15,474 bases of DNA from an uncultured Clostridia bacterium (lineage in GTDB: Bacteria; Bacillota; Clostridia; Oscillospirales; Oscillospiraceae): the NCBI GenBank assembly GCA_946619065.1, contig CAMOLY010000012.1, forward strand, positions 1 through 15,474, in the 5' to 3' direction. Below, in pieces: positions 1 through 6,216 of the stretch. Both the position numbers and the translations under genes were made by a program. The notes below the pieces were generated by a model. The model saw only the letters and a list, made by a program, of their open reading frames with translations, was not told the DNA's origin and did no database searches. Position 1 is the first letter of the stretch. Each line of letters starts with the position of its first letter.

Positions 1-51
1 CAGAGGCCTCTCACGCCTTTAACATCGGTTCGAATCCGGTACGGGTCACCA
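1..51 (+). tRNA. tRNA-Glu (anticodon CTC), 3' part only
   Basis: The window opens inside a tRNA. Visible are the anticodon arm (stem 3-7/15-19, with one G-U pair at its outer end), the loop CTCTCAC with anticodon CTC at 10-12, a short variable loop, the T arm (stem 24-28/36-40, loop TTCGAAT), the 3' acceptor strand ACGGGTC, discriminator A48 and an encoded CCA at 49-51. CTC reads the Glu codon GAG. The 5' acceptor strand and D arm lie outside the window. Confidence 0.93.
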
Positions 52-74
52 AAAAGCCGCATTTGCGGCTTTTT
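51..74 (+). terminator. Intrinsic terminator of the tRNA-Glu transcript
   Basis: A 10-bp perfect stem (51-60 with 65-74: AAAAAGCCGC / GCGGCTTTTT) closes on a 4-nt ATTT loop and ends in a T run, followed by more pyrimidines. It starts at the last base of the tRNA CCA, so it ends the tRNA transcript directly. No separate promoter is clear between it and the acetyltransferase start at 117, so that gene may depend on read-through. Confidence 0.85.
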
Positions 75-116
75 CCTTTTCCTGGGCTTTTCCCGTTGTG
101 ATACAGGAGGCGGATC

Positions 117-659
117 ATGAGCGACCTGACACTTTATATTCCCAGCTTTGAGGACCTTTGGTTTTATCAAAAAATGCTGTCCGACCCTGCAACCATGTCC
201 TACAATGCCCCCTGGTTTCCGCCGGATGGCTGCATTGCATTCCCGAAAACAGAACAGCCGGGCTGGTATGCCAAATGGGTGGGACAGTCGCCGATTCGGT
301 TCTTTGCCTATCTGTGCCGTTGTGCAGACGGAGCATTTGTGGGTGATGTATCTTATCATCTCGTTCCGGAACGCGGCTGGTGGGACATGGGGGTCCTGAT
401 CTACGCGCCCGAACGGGGCAGGGGCTATGGAAAGCAGGGCCTTTCGCTGCTGCTGGACCGCGCCTTCCGGGTGGACGGCGTCTCCTGCCTGTATAACGAA
501 TTTGAGAACAACCGCGAGGCTGCGTACCATATCCACACAGCCGCCGGCTTCCGGGAGACCGGCACGGAAAACGGAATCTGTCTATTAGAGCTGACTCGGG
601 AGGAATATTTCAGGAATTGCATCACGAGGGAGGATCTATGGAATACAATTGCGGAATGA
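117..659 (+). CDS. GNAT family N-acetyltransferase
   Basis: A 180-residue single-domain protein that should transfer an acetyl group from acetyl-CoA to an amine; the substrate cannot be read from sequence. The strand-4 / pyrophosphate-binding motif of GNAT enzymes is visible as RGRGYGKQG (residues 100-108, matching Q/R-x-x-G-x-G/A) after the strand MGVLIYAPE. It is followed by the NEFENNREAAYHIHTAAGFRE segment (about 127-147), the usual N..N..A...Y...GF element of RimJ/RimL-like GNATs. The start is set by AGGAGG at 105-110, six bases before ATG. There is no signal peptide, so it is cytoplasmic. Its last bases overlap the Nudix gene, so the two are probably translated from one mRNA. Length fits a typical small GNAT. 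Confidence 0.88.
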   Translation: MSDLTLYIPSFEDLWFYQKMLSDPATMSYNAPWFPPDGCIAFPKTEQPGWYAKWVGQSPIRFFAYLCRCADGAFVGDVSYHLVPERGWWDMGVLIYAPERGRGYGKQGLSLLLDRAFRVDGVSCLYNEFENNREAAYHIHTAAGFRETGTENGICLLELTREEYFRNCITREDLWNTIAE

Positions 660-1126
660 CGCAGGGCAACCGGTGGTTCCGCTACCGGGCTGCAGCCATT
701 ATTGTCGAAGACGGCTGTGTTCTGTTTGCGCGAAATGAAATCGAGGATTATTACTATTCCATCGGCGGGGCGGTGCACATGGGGGAAACCGCCGAGGCCG
801 CGGTGAAGCGGGAGGTTCTGGAGGAGACTGGCGTTTCCTATGAGGTGGACCATCTGGCTGTGATCCATGAAAACTTCTTCTGTGACAGCAACGGTTCTCT
901 TCAGGGGCTGGATTGCCATGAAATCGCCCTGTATTTTGTGATGAAGCCCCGCGGGACAAAGGAGCTCCACAGCAACAGCTATACCATGGGCGTCCGGGAA
1001 ACCATGCACTGGCTTCCCATCGCGGAGCTGGACCGATACAAGGCCTTTCCAACTTTCATGAAGCAGTATCTGCAATCGGAGCATCACGGGATCGAGCATA
1101 TCGTAACGGACGAGAGGACGCTCTGA
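638..1126 (+). CDS. Nudix hydrolase
   Basis: A 162-residue cytoplasmic Nudix enzyme expected to hydrolyse a nucleoside diphosphate linked to another moiety; the substrate is unknown. The full Nudix box G-x5-E-x7-R-E-U-x-E-E-x-G-U is present at residues 44-66 (G44, E50, R58, E59, E62, E63, G65), so the metal-binding glutamates are intact. Start choice: ATG 638 has AGGGAGG at 627-633 just upstream. ATG 656 overlaps the previous stop as ATGA and would give a form six residues shorter, but its ribosome site would be 22 bases away. A TTG at 617 has no support. The gene overlaps the GNAT gene by 22 bases, indicating translational coupling. The pairing suggests a small housekeeping or detoxification unit, not a recognised pathway. 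Confidence 0.88.
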   Translation: MEYNCGMTQGNRWFRYRAAAIIVEDGCVLFARNEIEDYYYSIGGAVHMGETAEAAVKREVLEETGVSYEVDHLAVIHENFFCDSNGSLQGLDCHEIALYFVMKPRGTKELHSNSYTMGVRETMHWLPIAELDRYKAFPTFMKQYLQSEHHGIEHIVTDERTL

Positions 1127-1157
1127 AAGGAAGCTGGGCATCGACTGAAGCACCACC

Positions 1158-1198
1158 AAAGAAACCTCCTTTGCCCTGTCGGCAAAGGAGGTTTCTTT
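1158..1198. terminator. Bidirectional terminator between convergent genes
   Basis: An 18-bp perfect inverted repeat (1158-1175 with 1181-1198) closes on a 5-nt CTGTC loop. The outer part is A-rich on the left arm and T-rich on the right arm, and a further T-run (CTTTTTC) lies at 1203-1209. It sits between the + strand Nudix gene and the - strand vWA lipoprotein gene, so it can end transcription from both sides. Confidence 0.85.
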
Positions 1199-1249
1199 GA
1201 TGGCTTTTTCGTGTACAAATGCATCGGGCAAGCAAGCGGAATAGAGTCG

Positions 1250-2749
1250 TCAATCAAGCGCAGGCTTGCAGCCTTCGATGATCCGCACAATCAGGTCATG
1301 CAGCAGCTCCACCTCGTAGCTGCCGACGATGGGCTCCAGATGGCTTCCGCCGACGCCGGAATCATCGGTCAGGAAGACATAGGTTCCGTTTGTGCAGACC
1401 GCCACGGCTCTTCCGAACAGCTCCGTCTCCCGGTCAGCGTTGGAGGCGACCACAGGGACCAGACGGATGCCCTGCTCCGCAGCCGTTTTGATGGCGGCGT
1501 TCAGTTCTGCTTCCTTTCCCTCGTGGGGCGGCGCATCAAAGATCAGGAAGGCCAGTTTCACGGCACCGCTTTCCCAGCCGGCGTCGGGCGAGAGCGTTTC
1601 CGTAAGAATCTCTGCCACAGCCTCCGGCGTATCCCCGCCGCCTTCGGCCTGCTCGGCGTTGATCAGGCTCTGTACCTCGCCGATGTCGGAGGTAAACGGA
1701 TTCACTCGTGTCACATAATCGTCGCCCTCGTCCCGGTAGAAGCAGGCGGAGTAGGTGACGCCGCTGTTGCCGACGTCTTCCGCGATTTTCGAGAAATCCA
1801 TCTGCAGGTAGCAGAGCTCGTCTGCCATCGAGCCGGTCGTGTCAACGATAAACATGATTTGCATCGCAGACAGAGGCAGTGCGGTCTGTTCGCCCACGAC
1901 GGTGATCTCGTCTGCGCGCGTCCGCGTAGCATTGCCCTGGCCGGTCTGATCCGGCACCTCCACGTTGACTGAGGCCTGCGTCCCGGCGGCGAGCACGTAA
2001 TCCGGCGTCTGTCCGTCTGTAAAGAACAGATAGGCAATCCCGGCCGAATCTGTTTTTGCGCGCCAGAGGACCGTCCCGTCCCCGGCGCAAAGGCTGACGT
2101 CCTCATTGGCCAGCCCGGAGCCGGCCGCGTCCGTCAGCGTCACCGCGATGCGGTTCCTGGGATCGACGCCGAAGGCAGGAAAGTGAATCTTGTCCGCCGT
2201 GATCAGGTTTGTAAAAAACGCCCAGTTCGCATTGTCGTTCCACTCTGCGGCGGTCAGAATCAGCGCCGCGGGATCCGGCTCGGCCCAGGGATCATCCGGG
2301 ACTGTGCCTGTTGAAACGGGCGGGAACGGACTTCCGGTATCGCCCGGCTCGTCGCCTTCTCCGGCGGACGGGCTGCCGGACGCATCGCCGGTACCGCTCA
2401 GGGGACCTGAACCCGCGCTCGGAGCGTCATATGCGAGACCGCCCCTTCCCGCGGAATCCCTCGAGAACTCTATGGCGGTTCCCGCCGGAAGCTCCGGCTC
2501 GCCGGCTGTAATCGGATCCCCATCCGAATCGGAATTGGTCAGATCGTCTGTGCCGGAAGTGCCTTCTTCGGTTTTGCTGCCCGCAGTCGGCGTTGCGGTT
2601 GCCGCAGACGTGGGCAGTTCCGTCCCGGCCCCGGATGCAGCGGAAGGACCTGCCGAGCCGCTCTTTGCGCAGCCGACCAGGAGCGAGAGAATCAGAATTG
2701 CGCAGATCAGCGCGAAGCCCCGCCTGCGTCTGGATTGTTTCAGCTTCAT
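1250..2749 (-). CDS. Surface lipoprotein with von Willebrand factor type A domain
   Basis: A 499-residue exported lipoprotein. Residues 1-27 form a lipoprotein signal: a basic stretch (KQSRRRR), a hydrophobic core and the lipobox LVGC with lipid-modified Cys27. Residues ~28-165 are low-complexity, rich in Gly/Ser/Ala/Pro/Asp, and probably act as a flexible stalk through the wall. Residues ~195-290 look like a beta-rich domain (VTLTDAAGSGLANEDVSL). Residues ~296-495 are a vWA domain with an intact metal site: DTTGS (D303, T305, S307), T374 in GGGDTPEA and D405 in IFDAPP. Such domains bind protein ligands through a divalent cation. The start has AGGAGG eight bases upstream (2758-2763 on this strand). 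It is divergent from the O-acyltransferase unit and convergent with the Nudix gene, so it is monocistronic here. The ligand is unknown. Confidence 0.9.
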   Translation of the reverse strand: MKLKQSRRRRGFALICAILILSLLVGCAKSGSAGPSAASGAGTELPTSAATATPTAGSKTEEGTSGTDDLTNSDSDGDPITAGEPELPAGTAIEFSRDSAGRGGLAYDAPSAGSGPLSGTGDASGSPSAGEGDEPGDTGSPFPPVSTGTVPDDPWAEPDPAALILTAAEWNDNANWAFFTNLITADKIHFPAFGVDPRNRIAVTLTDAAGSGLANEDVSLCAGDGTVLWRAKTDSAGIAYLFFTDGQTPDYVLAAGTQASVNVEVPDQTGQGNATRTRADEITVVGEQTALPLSAMQIMFIVDTTGSMADELCYLQMDFSKIAEDVGNSGVTYSACFYRDEGDDYVTRVNPFTSDIGEVQSLINAEQAEGGGDTPEAVAEILTETLSPDAGWESGAVKLAFLIFDAPPHEGKEAELNAAIKTAAEQGIRLVPVVASNADRETELFGRAVAVCTNGTYVFLTDDSGVGGSHLEPIVGSYEVELLHDLIVRIIEGCKPALD

Positions 2750-2865
2750 TGTGTGTACCTCCTCACGGTTGCGTGTTTTCTGCTTTTATGACGTCTCCAC
2801 CTTTTTTCGGTTCCATGAAAATCCTGCGCTGCGGTCTGTTCTGATGAGAAAGCCGTCATTTAACC

Positions 2866-2893
2866 TTGACTTTCCGTTTTGATTTGATACAAT
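2866..2893 (+). promoter_or_regulatory. Sigma-A-type promoter for the MBOAT/SGNH unit
   Basis: A -35 TTGACT (2866-2871) and -10 TACAAT (2888-2893) are separated by 16 bases. A TG one base before the -10 (2885-2886) makes it an extended -10 promoter. Transcription would start near 2900, giving a leader of about 65 bases before the ATG at 2967. Confidence 0.7.
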
Positions 2894-2919
2894 AAAATTA
2901 TCCGTACATAATTCGCACA

Positions 2920-2955
2920 GCTCCGGCAGATGCTTCAAAATACGACCGCCGGAGC
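2920..2955 (+). promoter_or_regulatory. 5' UTR hairpin abutting the MBOAT ribosome site
   Basis: GCTCCGGC (2920-2927) and GCCGGAGC (2948-2955) form a perfect 8-bp GC-rich stem with a 20-nt loop. The right arm ends one base before the GGGAG ribosome site (2956-2960). The position suggests an effect on translation initiation or mRNA stability; no known riboswitch class is recognised. Confidence 0.45.
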
Positions 2956-2966
2956 GGGAGAAAGAT

Positions 2967-4559
2967 ATGAATATAATTTCCCTTTCCTTTCTTGCCTTTT
3001 CAGCCCTGCTTTTGATCGCCTATTTTTTGGTGCCGAAGCGGTTTCAATGGTGGCTGCTGTTGGGATTCAGCCTGGTATTCTACGTCCGCTGCGGATGGCT
3101 TGCCATGCTGTTCCTCTGCATCACCGCGGCGTCCACCTGGGGAGCTGCGCTCTGGATCCAGCGGCACGCGGACGCAGAAAAGGCGTATCTGAAGGAACAT
3201 AAAGCGGAGCTGAGCAAGGAAGAACGCACAGCGAGAAAAAGACAGGGAAGCGCCAGCCGCAGACGGATCCTGACGCTCTGCCTGCTGCTGAACCTGGGGA
3301 TCCTCTGCGCGTTCAAATACGTCCACTTCCTGCTGGCGCAGGCAAATTCCATCGCCGGCTGGTTCGGCGGCAGCGTCCGGGACAGCATCCGGTGGATTCT
3401 GCCGCTGGGCATTTCCTTTTACACCTTCCAGACGGTCGGCTACCTGTGCGACGTCTACTGGACCAAGTGCAGGGCGGAAAAGAACCCCTTCAAGGTGCTG
3501 CTTTTCACCTCCTTCTTTCCGCAGATTACGCAGGGTCCGATCAGCACCTGGAACGATCTCGCGCCGGGGCTCTTCACGCCGCATAAACTGGATTACCACA
3601 AGTTTTCTTTTGGGGCCCAGCGCCTGATCTGGGGCTTTTTCAAGAAGATGGTTGTGGCGAACATCCTGTCCGGTTATGTGTCGACGGCGTTTGCGAACTA
3701 TCCTGCCTACACCGGCCTTGCCGCCTTCCTTGCGGCACTGTGCTACAGCGCGCAGATTTACGCCGACTTTTCCGGCTACATGGACATCATGTGCGGCCTG
3801 TGCGAGATGCTGGGCATCCGTCTGACCGAGAACTTCGAGCGCCCCTATTTTTCCAAATCCGTCGCCGAATACTGGCGGCGCTGGCACATCAGTCTCGGCG
3901 CGTGGTTTAAGAACTACGTCTATTATCCGCTGGCGGTTTCCCGTTGGAATCAGAGGCTCGGCAAATGGTCCAAGCAACGGATCGGCAAGGCGGTCGGCAG
4001 CTACCTGCCTGCGACGATCGCGCTTGTGATCGTATGGCTTGCCACGGGCCTCTGGCACGGCGCGAGCTGGGCCTATATCGCCTGGGGCGGCGTCAACGGC
4101 ATCTTTATTATCTTCTCCATGTGGATGGAGAAGCCCTATGAGCGGTGCAAGAAGGCCCTCCATATCCGGGAATCTGCCTGGCTGTGGCGCGCGTTTCAGA
4201 CGGTTCGCACCTTCCTGCTGGTGACCTTCATTAAAGTGCTTCCTGAGGTCGGAACGCTGAAACAGGGCTTCGGCCTCTGGAAACGGATTTTCACCGAGCA
4301 TACGCTGCCGCGCTCCATTCCGCAGCTGCTGCCGTTTGCGCCCTATCCACGGGAGATCGCGGTGGTCGTCTTCGGAATTGCGCTGATGTTTGTCGTCAGC
4401 CTTCTGCAGAGAAAGGAATCGGTTCGAGTGCGCATGGAGCGGAGGATCCCCTATCTGCTGCGGCTGCTGATCTATGCGGCCCTGTTCTTCCTGATTCTCT
4501 ATTTCGGCATTCCCGCTTCCGGCGGATCGGGAGAGGAGTTCTTGTATGCACAATTTTAG
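2967..4559 (+). CDS. MBOAT family membrane O-acyltransferase (AlgI/DltB/PatA-like)
   Basis: A 530-residue polytopic membrane protein. Hydrophobic segments start at the N-terminus (about 5-22 and 28-47) and recur to the C-terminus, with one long basic cytoplasmic-type loop near residues 65-100 (KERTARKRQGSASRRR). Family hallmarks are PLGISFYTFQ (146-155), YADFSGYMDI (265-274), WRRWHISLGAW (303-313, His307) and the invariant histidine in ATGLWHGASW (His364). Members move an acyl group, usually acetyl, across or at the membrane onto an extracellular polysaccharide or teichoic acid. The start has GGGAG six bases upstream. Its stop overlaps the next gene by 14 bases, so translation is coupled to the SGNH partner, the arrangement seen for AlgI/AlgJ, DltB/DltD and PatA/PatB. 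D-alanylation is less likely because no dltA or dltC genes are present. The acceptor polymer is not identified. Confidence 0.93.
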   Translation: MNIISLSFLAFSALLLIAYFLVPKRFQWWLLLGFSLVFYVRCGWLAMLFLCITAASTWGAALWIQRHADAEKAYLKEHKAELSKEERTARKRQGSASRRRILTLCLLLNLGILCAFKYVHFLLAQANSIAGWFGGSVRDSIRWILPLGISFYTFQTVGYLCDVYWTKCRAEKNPFKVLLFTSFFPQITQGPISTWNDLAPGLFTPHKLDYHKFSFGAQRLIWGFFKKMVVANILSGYVSTAFANYPAYTGLAAFLAALCYSAQIYADFSGYMDIMCGLCEMLGIRLTENFERPYFSKSVAEYWRRWHISLGAWFKNYVYYPLAVSRWNQRLGKWSKQRIGKAVGSYLPATIALVIVWLATGLWHGASWAYIAWGGVNGIFIIFSMWMEKPYERCKKALHIRESAWLWRAFQTVRTFLLVTFIKVLPEVGTLKQGFGLWKRIFTEHTLPRSIPQLLPFAPYPREIAVVVFGIALMFVVSLLQRKESVRVRMERRIPYLLRLLIYAALFFLILYFGIPASGGSGEEFLYAQF

Positions 4560-5565
4560 AAAAGTCCTTCGGACGGTATTGCTGTTCCTCCTGGTGGTTC
4601 TGCTGATCAGTGTCGCATTCATGGAGGTCTATTTCCGCACAGAGCGCGGTTCTTTCCAGGACGGCTCCGACCGTGATGCAGTCGCGGGGACGCTGGATAC
4701 CCTGGTTTGCGGCGCATCTCACGCTTACCGGGATTTCAATCCCGCCGTGATGGACGCCAGGCTCGGCACCAGAACCTACAACATCTCGGGCTCTCTGATG
4801 ACCATGCAGGGCCGCTGGGAGCTGCTTCGGGAGGAAATAGGCAGAAACCCGGTCAAAACGGTCGTTCTGGAGCTGTCCTACAACACAATGACCCGCAACC
4901 GCGAGCGGGAAGGCACTGAGGGCGACCTTTACGTGATGGCTCGCCTGAGCAGTTTCTTCCATCGGGTCCGCTTCTTCTTTACCGGCTTCCGCCTGAACGA
5001 ATTGCCGAGCGTCTACTATAAATTTCTGACGGAGGGCATCGACACGACGATCGAGCTGGCAGAGGGCAAACCGGGTCATCCGAACAAACGCATACAGGGA
5101 TATCTGCCCACCGGACCGCGGACCTCCAAGTTGAACACGAAATACGAATCCCTCTTTCATCAAGCGAAAGCGATCAAAACCGCGATCGATCCCTATAATG
5201 AGACCTATTTGAATAAAATTCTGAAGCTCTGCGAAGAAAAGGGCGTCCGCGTGATCCTGGTCACAACGCCGATTACGAAAAGCTTCCTGTGCCGCTACAA
5301 CAGTTTTGACGTGAGCCTGTCATATTACCGGAAGCTCGCTGAGGAGCACGGCTATGACTTCTTTGACTTCAACCTCTACCGCGAGAAGGAGGAACTTTTC
5401 CCGGACAAGACGATGTTCTACGATATAACCCACCTGAATCCGGACGGCGCGGACCGTTTCTCCGAGCTCTACGCGGAAATCCTCCAGGCTAAGGACCGCG
5501 GAGAGGATGTTTCCGACCGGTTCTACGAATCCTACGCCGAAATGCAGGCTGCCTGGGGCTACTGA
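4546..5565 (+). CDS. Membrane-anchored SGNH-hydrolase-like protein, probable O-acetylation partner (DltD/AlgJ/PatB-like)
   Basis: A 339-residue protein with one N-terminal membrane segment (about 10-27) and an extracytoplasmic domain. The domain starts with a strand and nucleophile block LDTLVCGASHAYRDFNP (Ser58 in GASH, where classic members have GDS) and ends with the catalytic DxxH motif DITHLNPDGADRFSELY (Asp293, His296). The Ser-Asp-His triad is therefore present. The middle holds NISGSLMTMQG (about 79-89) and VVLELSYNTM, both typical of DltD/AlgJ-like SGNH folds. In such pairs the MBOAT exports the acyl group and the SGNH protein transfers it to the glycan or removes it. GAGGAG lies seven bases before ATG 4546, which overlaps the MBOAT gene. 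Substrate and direction (transferase or esterase) remain open. Confidence 0.85.
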   Translation: MHNFRKVLRTVLLFLLVVLLISVAFMEVYFRTERGSFQDGSDRDAVAGTLDTLVCGASHAYRDFNPAVMDARLGTRTYNISGSLMTMQGRWELLREEIGRNPVKTVVLELSYNTMTRNREREGTEGDLYVMARLSSFFHRVRFFFTGFRLNELPSVYYKFLTEGIDTTIELAEGKPGHPNKRIQGYLPTGPRTSKLNTKYESLFHQAKAIKTAIDPYNETYLNKILKLCEEKGVRVILVTTPITKSFLCRYNSFDVSLSYYRKLAEEHGYDFFDFNLYREKEELFPDKTMFYDITHLNPDGADRFSELYAEILQAKDRGEDVSDRFYESYAEMQAAWGY

Positions 5566-5587
5566 TCGCCGGGATCGGACCGTAATA

Positions 5588-5621
5588 AGCCGCCCGCTTC
5601 ACGTAAACGGAGCGGGCGGCT
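5588..5621 (+). terminator. GC-rich hairpin after the SGNH gene, possible terminator
   Basis: AGCCGCCCGCT (5588-5598) and AGCGGGCGGCT (5611-5621) form a perfect 11-bp stem with a 12-nt loop, 22 bases after the SGNH stop. It is followed by an A-run instead of a T-run, so it is not a textbook intrinsic terminator. It may still separate this unit from the 5S promoter 30 bases further on. Confidence 0.5.
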
Positions 5622-5651
5622 GGAAAAAATTAGAAACTCATAAAATTTTGC

Positions 5652-5679
5652 TTGACAATTCTGAAAAAGGTGCTATAAT
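5652..5679 (+). promoter_or_regulatory. Strong sigma-A promoter of the 5S rRNA / tRNA-Asn unit
   Basis: Both hexamers match consensus: TTGACA (5652-5657) and TATAAT (5674-5679), with a 16-base spacer and a TG one base upstream of the -10 (5671-5672). The start would be near 5686, where a 5-bp hairpin (GCTGC 5686-5690 with GCAGC 5697-5701) precedes the 5S, possibly a processing signal. Confidence 0.9.
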
Positions 5680-5711
5680 ACAAACGCTGCCTGTGAGCAG
5701 CACATGAATCA

Positions 5712-5826
5712 GTTGGTGTTGATTGGCCTGAGGGTCCACCTGTTCCCATCCCGAACACAGAAGTTAAGCTCAGGTTCGTCGACGATAGTATGCGGGTGAC
5801 TGCATGTGAAAATAGATAACGCCAAC
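5712..5826 (+). rRNA. rrf: 5S ribosomal RNA
   Basis: About 115 bases, folding from a terminal helix GTTGGTGTT (5712-5720) with AACGCCAAC (5818-5826), nine pairs with one wobble. Conserved 5S segments are seen: GGGTCCACCTGTTCCCATCC then CGAACACAGAAGTTAAGCTC. It stands alone, with no 16S or 23S in the window, and has its own promoter. The ends are set from the terminal helix and may be off by a base or two. Confidence 0.93.
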
Positions 5827-5834
5827 ATTCATAT

Positions 5835-5910
5835 TCCTCCTTAGCTCAGTCGGTAGAGCGACGGACTGTTAATCCGTGTGTCGTCTGTTCGAGTCAGACA
5901 GGAGGAGCCA
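5835..5910 (+). tRNA. tRNA-Asn (anticodon GTT)
   Basis: A complete 76-base cloverleaf. The acceptor stem is TCCTCCT (5835-5841) with AGGAGGA (5900-5906), discriminator G and encoded CCA (5908-5910). The anticodon stem ACGGA/TCCGT encloses the loop CTGTTAA with anticodon GTT at 5868-5870. The D arm (TAGCTCAGTCGGTAGAGC) and T loop (TTCGAGT) are regular. It lies eight bases after the 5S rRNA and is co-transcribed with it. Confidence 0.97.
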
Positions 5911-5913
5911 TTG

Positions 5914-5958
5914 AAAACCTCGGAAATCGTTGTTATGCAACGGTTTCCGAGGTTTTTT
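5914..5958 (+). terminator. Intrinsic terminator of the 5S/tRNA-Asn transcript
   Basis: A 19-bp stem (5914-5932 with 5938-5956, one T-G wobble) closes on the 5-nt loop TTATG and ends in a run of six T (5953-5958). It starts three bases after the tRNA CCA. Confidence 0.92.
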
Positions 5959-6037
5959 CGGCCTGACGGCCTTCCCGGGTATTTCTGTTTCCGCCTGAGC
6001 ATGTCGAAAATTAATAATAGAAATGCAAGATTCACAA

Positions 6038-6065
6038 TTGATTTCTCAAAAACCTGTGATATTAT
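6038..6065 (+). promoter_or_regulatory. Probable sigma-A promoter for the SLH protein gene(s)
   Basis: TTGATT (6038-6043) and TATTAT (6060-6065) have a 16-base spacer and an extended -10 TG at 6057-6058, the same layout as the 5S and MBOAT promoters. The start would be near 6072, leaving an untranslated leader of about 145 bases before the true start at 6217. No comparable promoter is seen before the second SLH gene, so it may also serve that gene by read-through. Confidence 0.65.
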
Positions 6066-6072
6066 AGATAAT

Positions 6073-6138
6073 AGGAGGATTATAAATTGAATATGCCTGC
6101 ATGATTATTCTCCTGTGTTCCCCTTTTGCATGCAGGCA
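6073..6138 (+). promoter_or_regulatory. Leader element: displaced Shine-Dalgarno, five-codon ORF and 10-bp hairpin
   Basis: AGGAGG at 6073-6078 sits eight bases before TTG 6087, which opens a five-codon frame (TTG AAT ATG CCT GCA, stop TGA at 6102-6104). Overlapping the frame is a perfect 10-bp inverted repeat, TGCCTGCATG (6094-6103) with CATGCAGGCA (6129-6138). Its 25-nt loop contains TCTCCT, which could pair with the upstream AGGAGG, or through CTCCT with the AGGAG of the real ribosome site near 6205. The parts resemble a regulatory leader, but no known leader-peptide or riboswitch family is recognised. Confidence 0.4.
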
Positions 6139-6216
6139 GGGTCATGCCCGCAGCAGCCGGTTGGCCTGAGAAAACGACGCAATCACCGACTGATATCACA
6201 AGAGAGGAGCTTTGAC

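Noticed and set aside
617..637. TTG start for the Nudix gene
   Set aside because: ATG 638 has AGGGAGG directly upstream, while TTG 617 has no ribosome site.
2190..2882. Plus-strand 230-codon frame over the start of the vWA lipoprotein gene
   Set aside because: It is a shadow of the low-complexity Gly/Ser/Ala/Pro stalk; it lacks a ribosome site, and the minus strand has a lipobox and a MIDAS domain.
3000..4622. A 540-codon open frame antisense to the MBOAT gene
   Set aside because: It is a Gln/Arg/Pro-rich shadow of a clear membrane acyltransferase with intact catalytic motifs; there is no ribosome site and no domain.
6115..6216. N-terminal extension of the giant SLH protein from GTG 6115
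   Set aside because: It would put 34 non-hydrophobic residues before a clear signal peptide, and it lies inside the leader hairpin. ATG 6217 has a well-placed GGAG.
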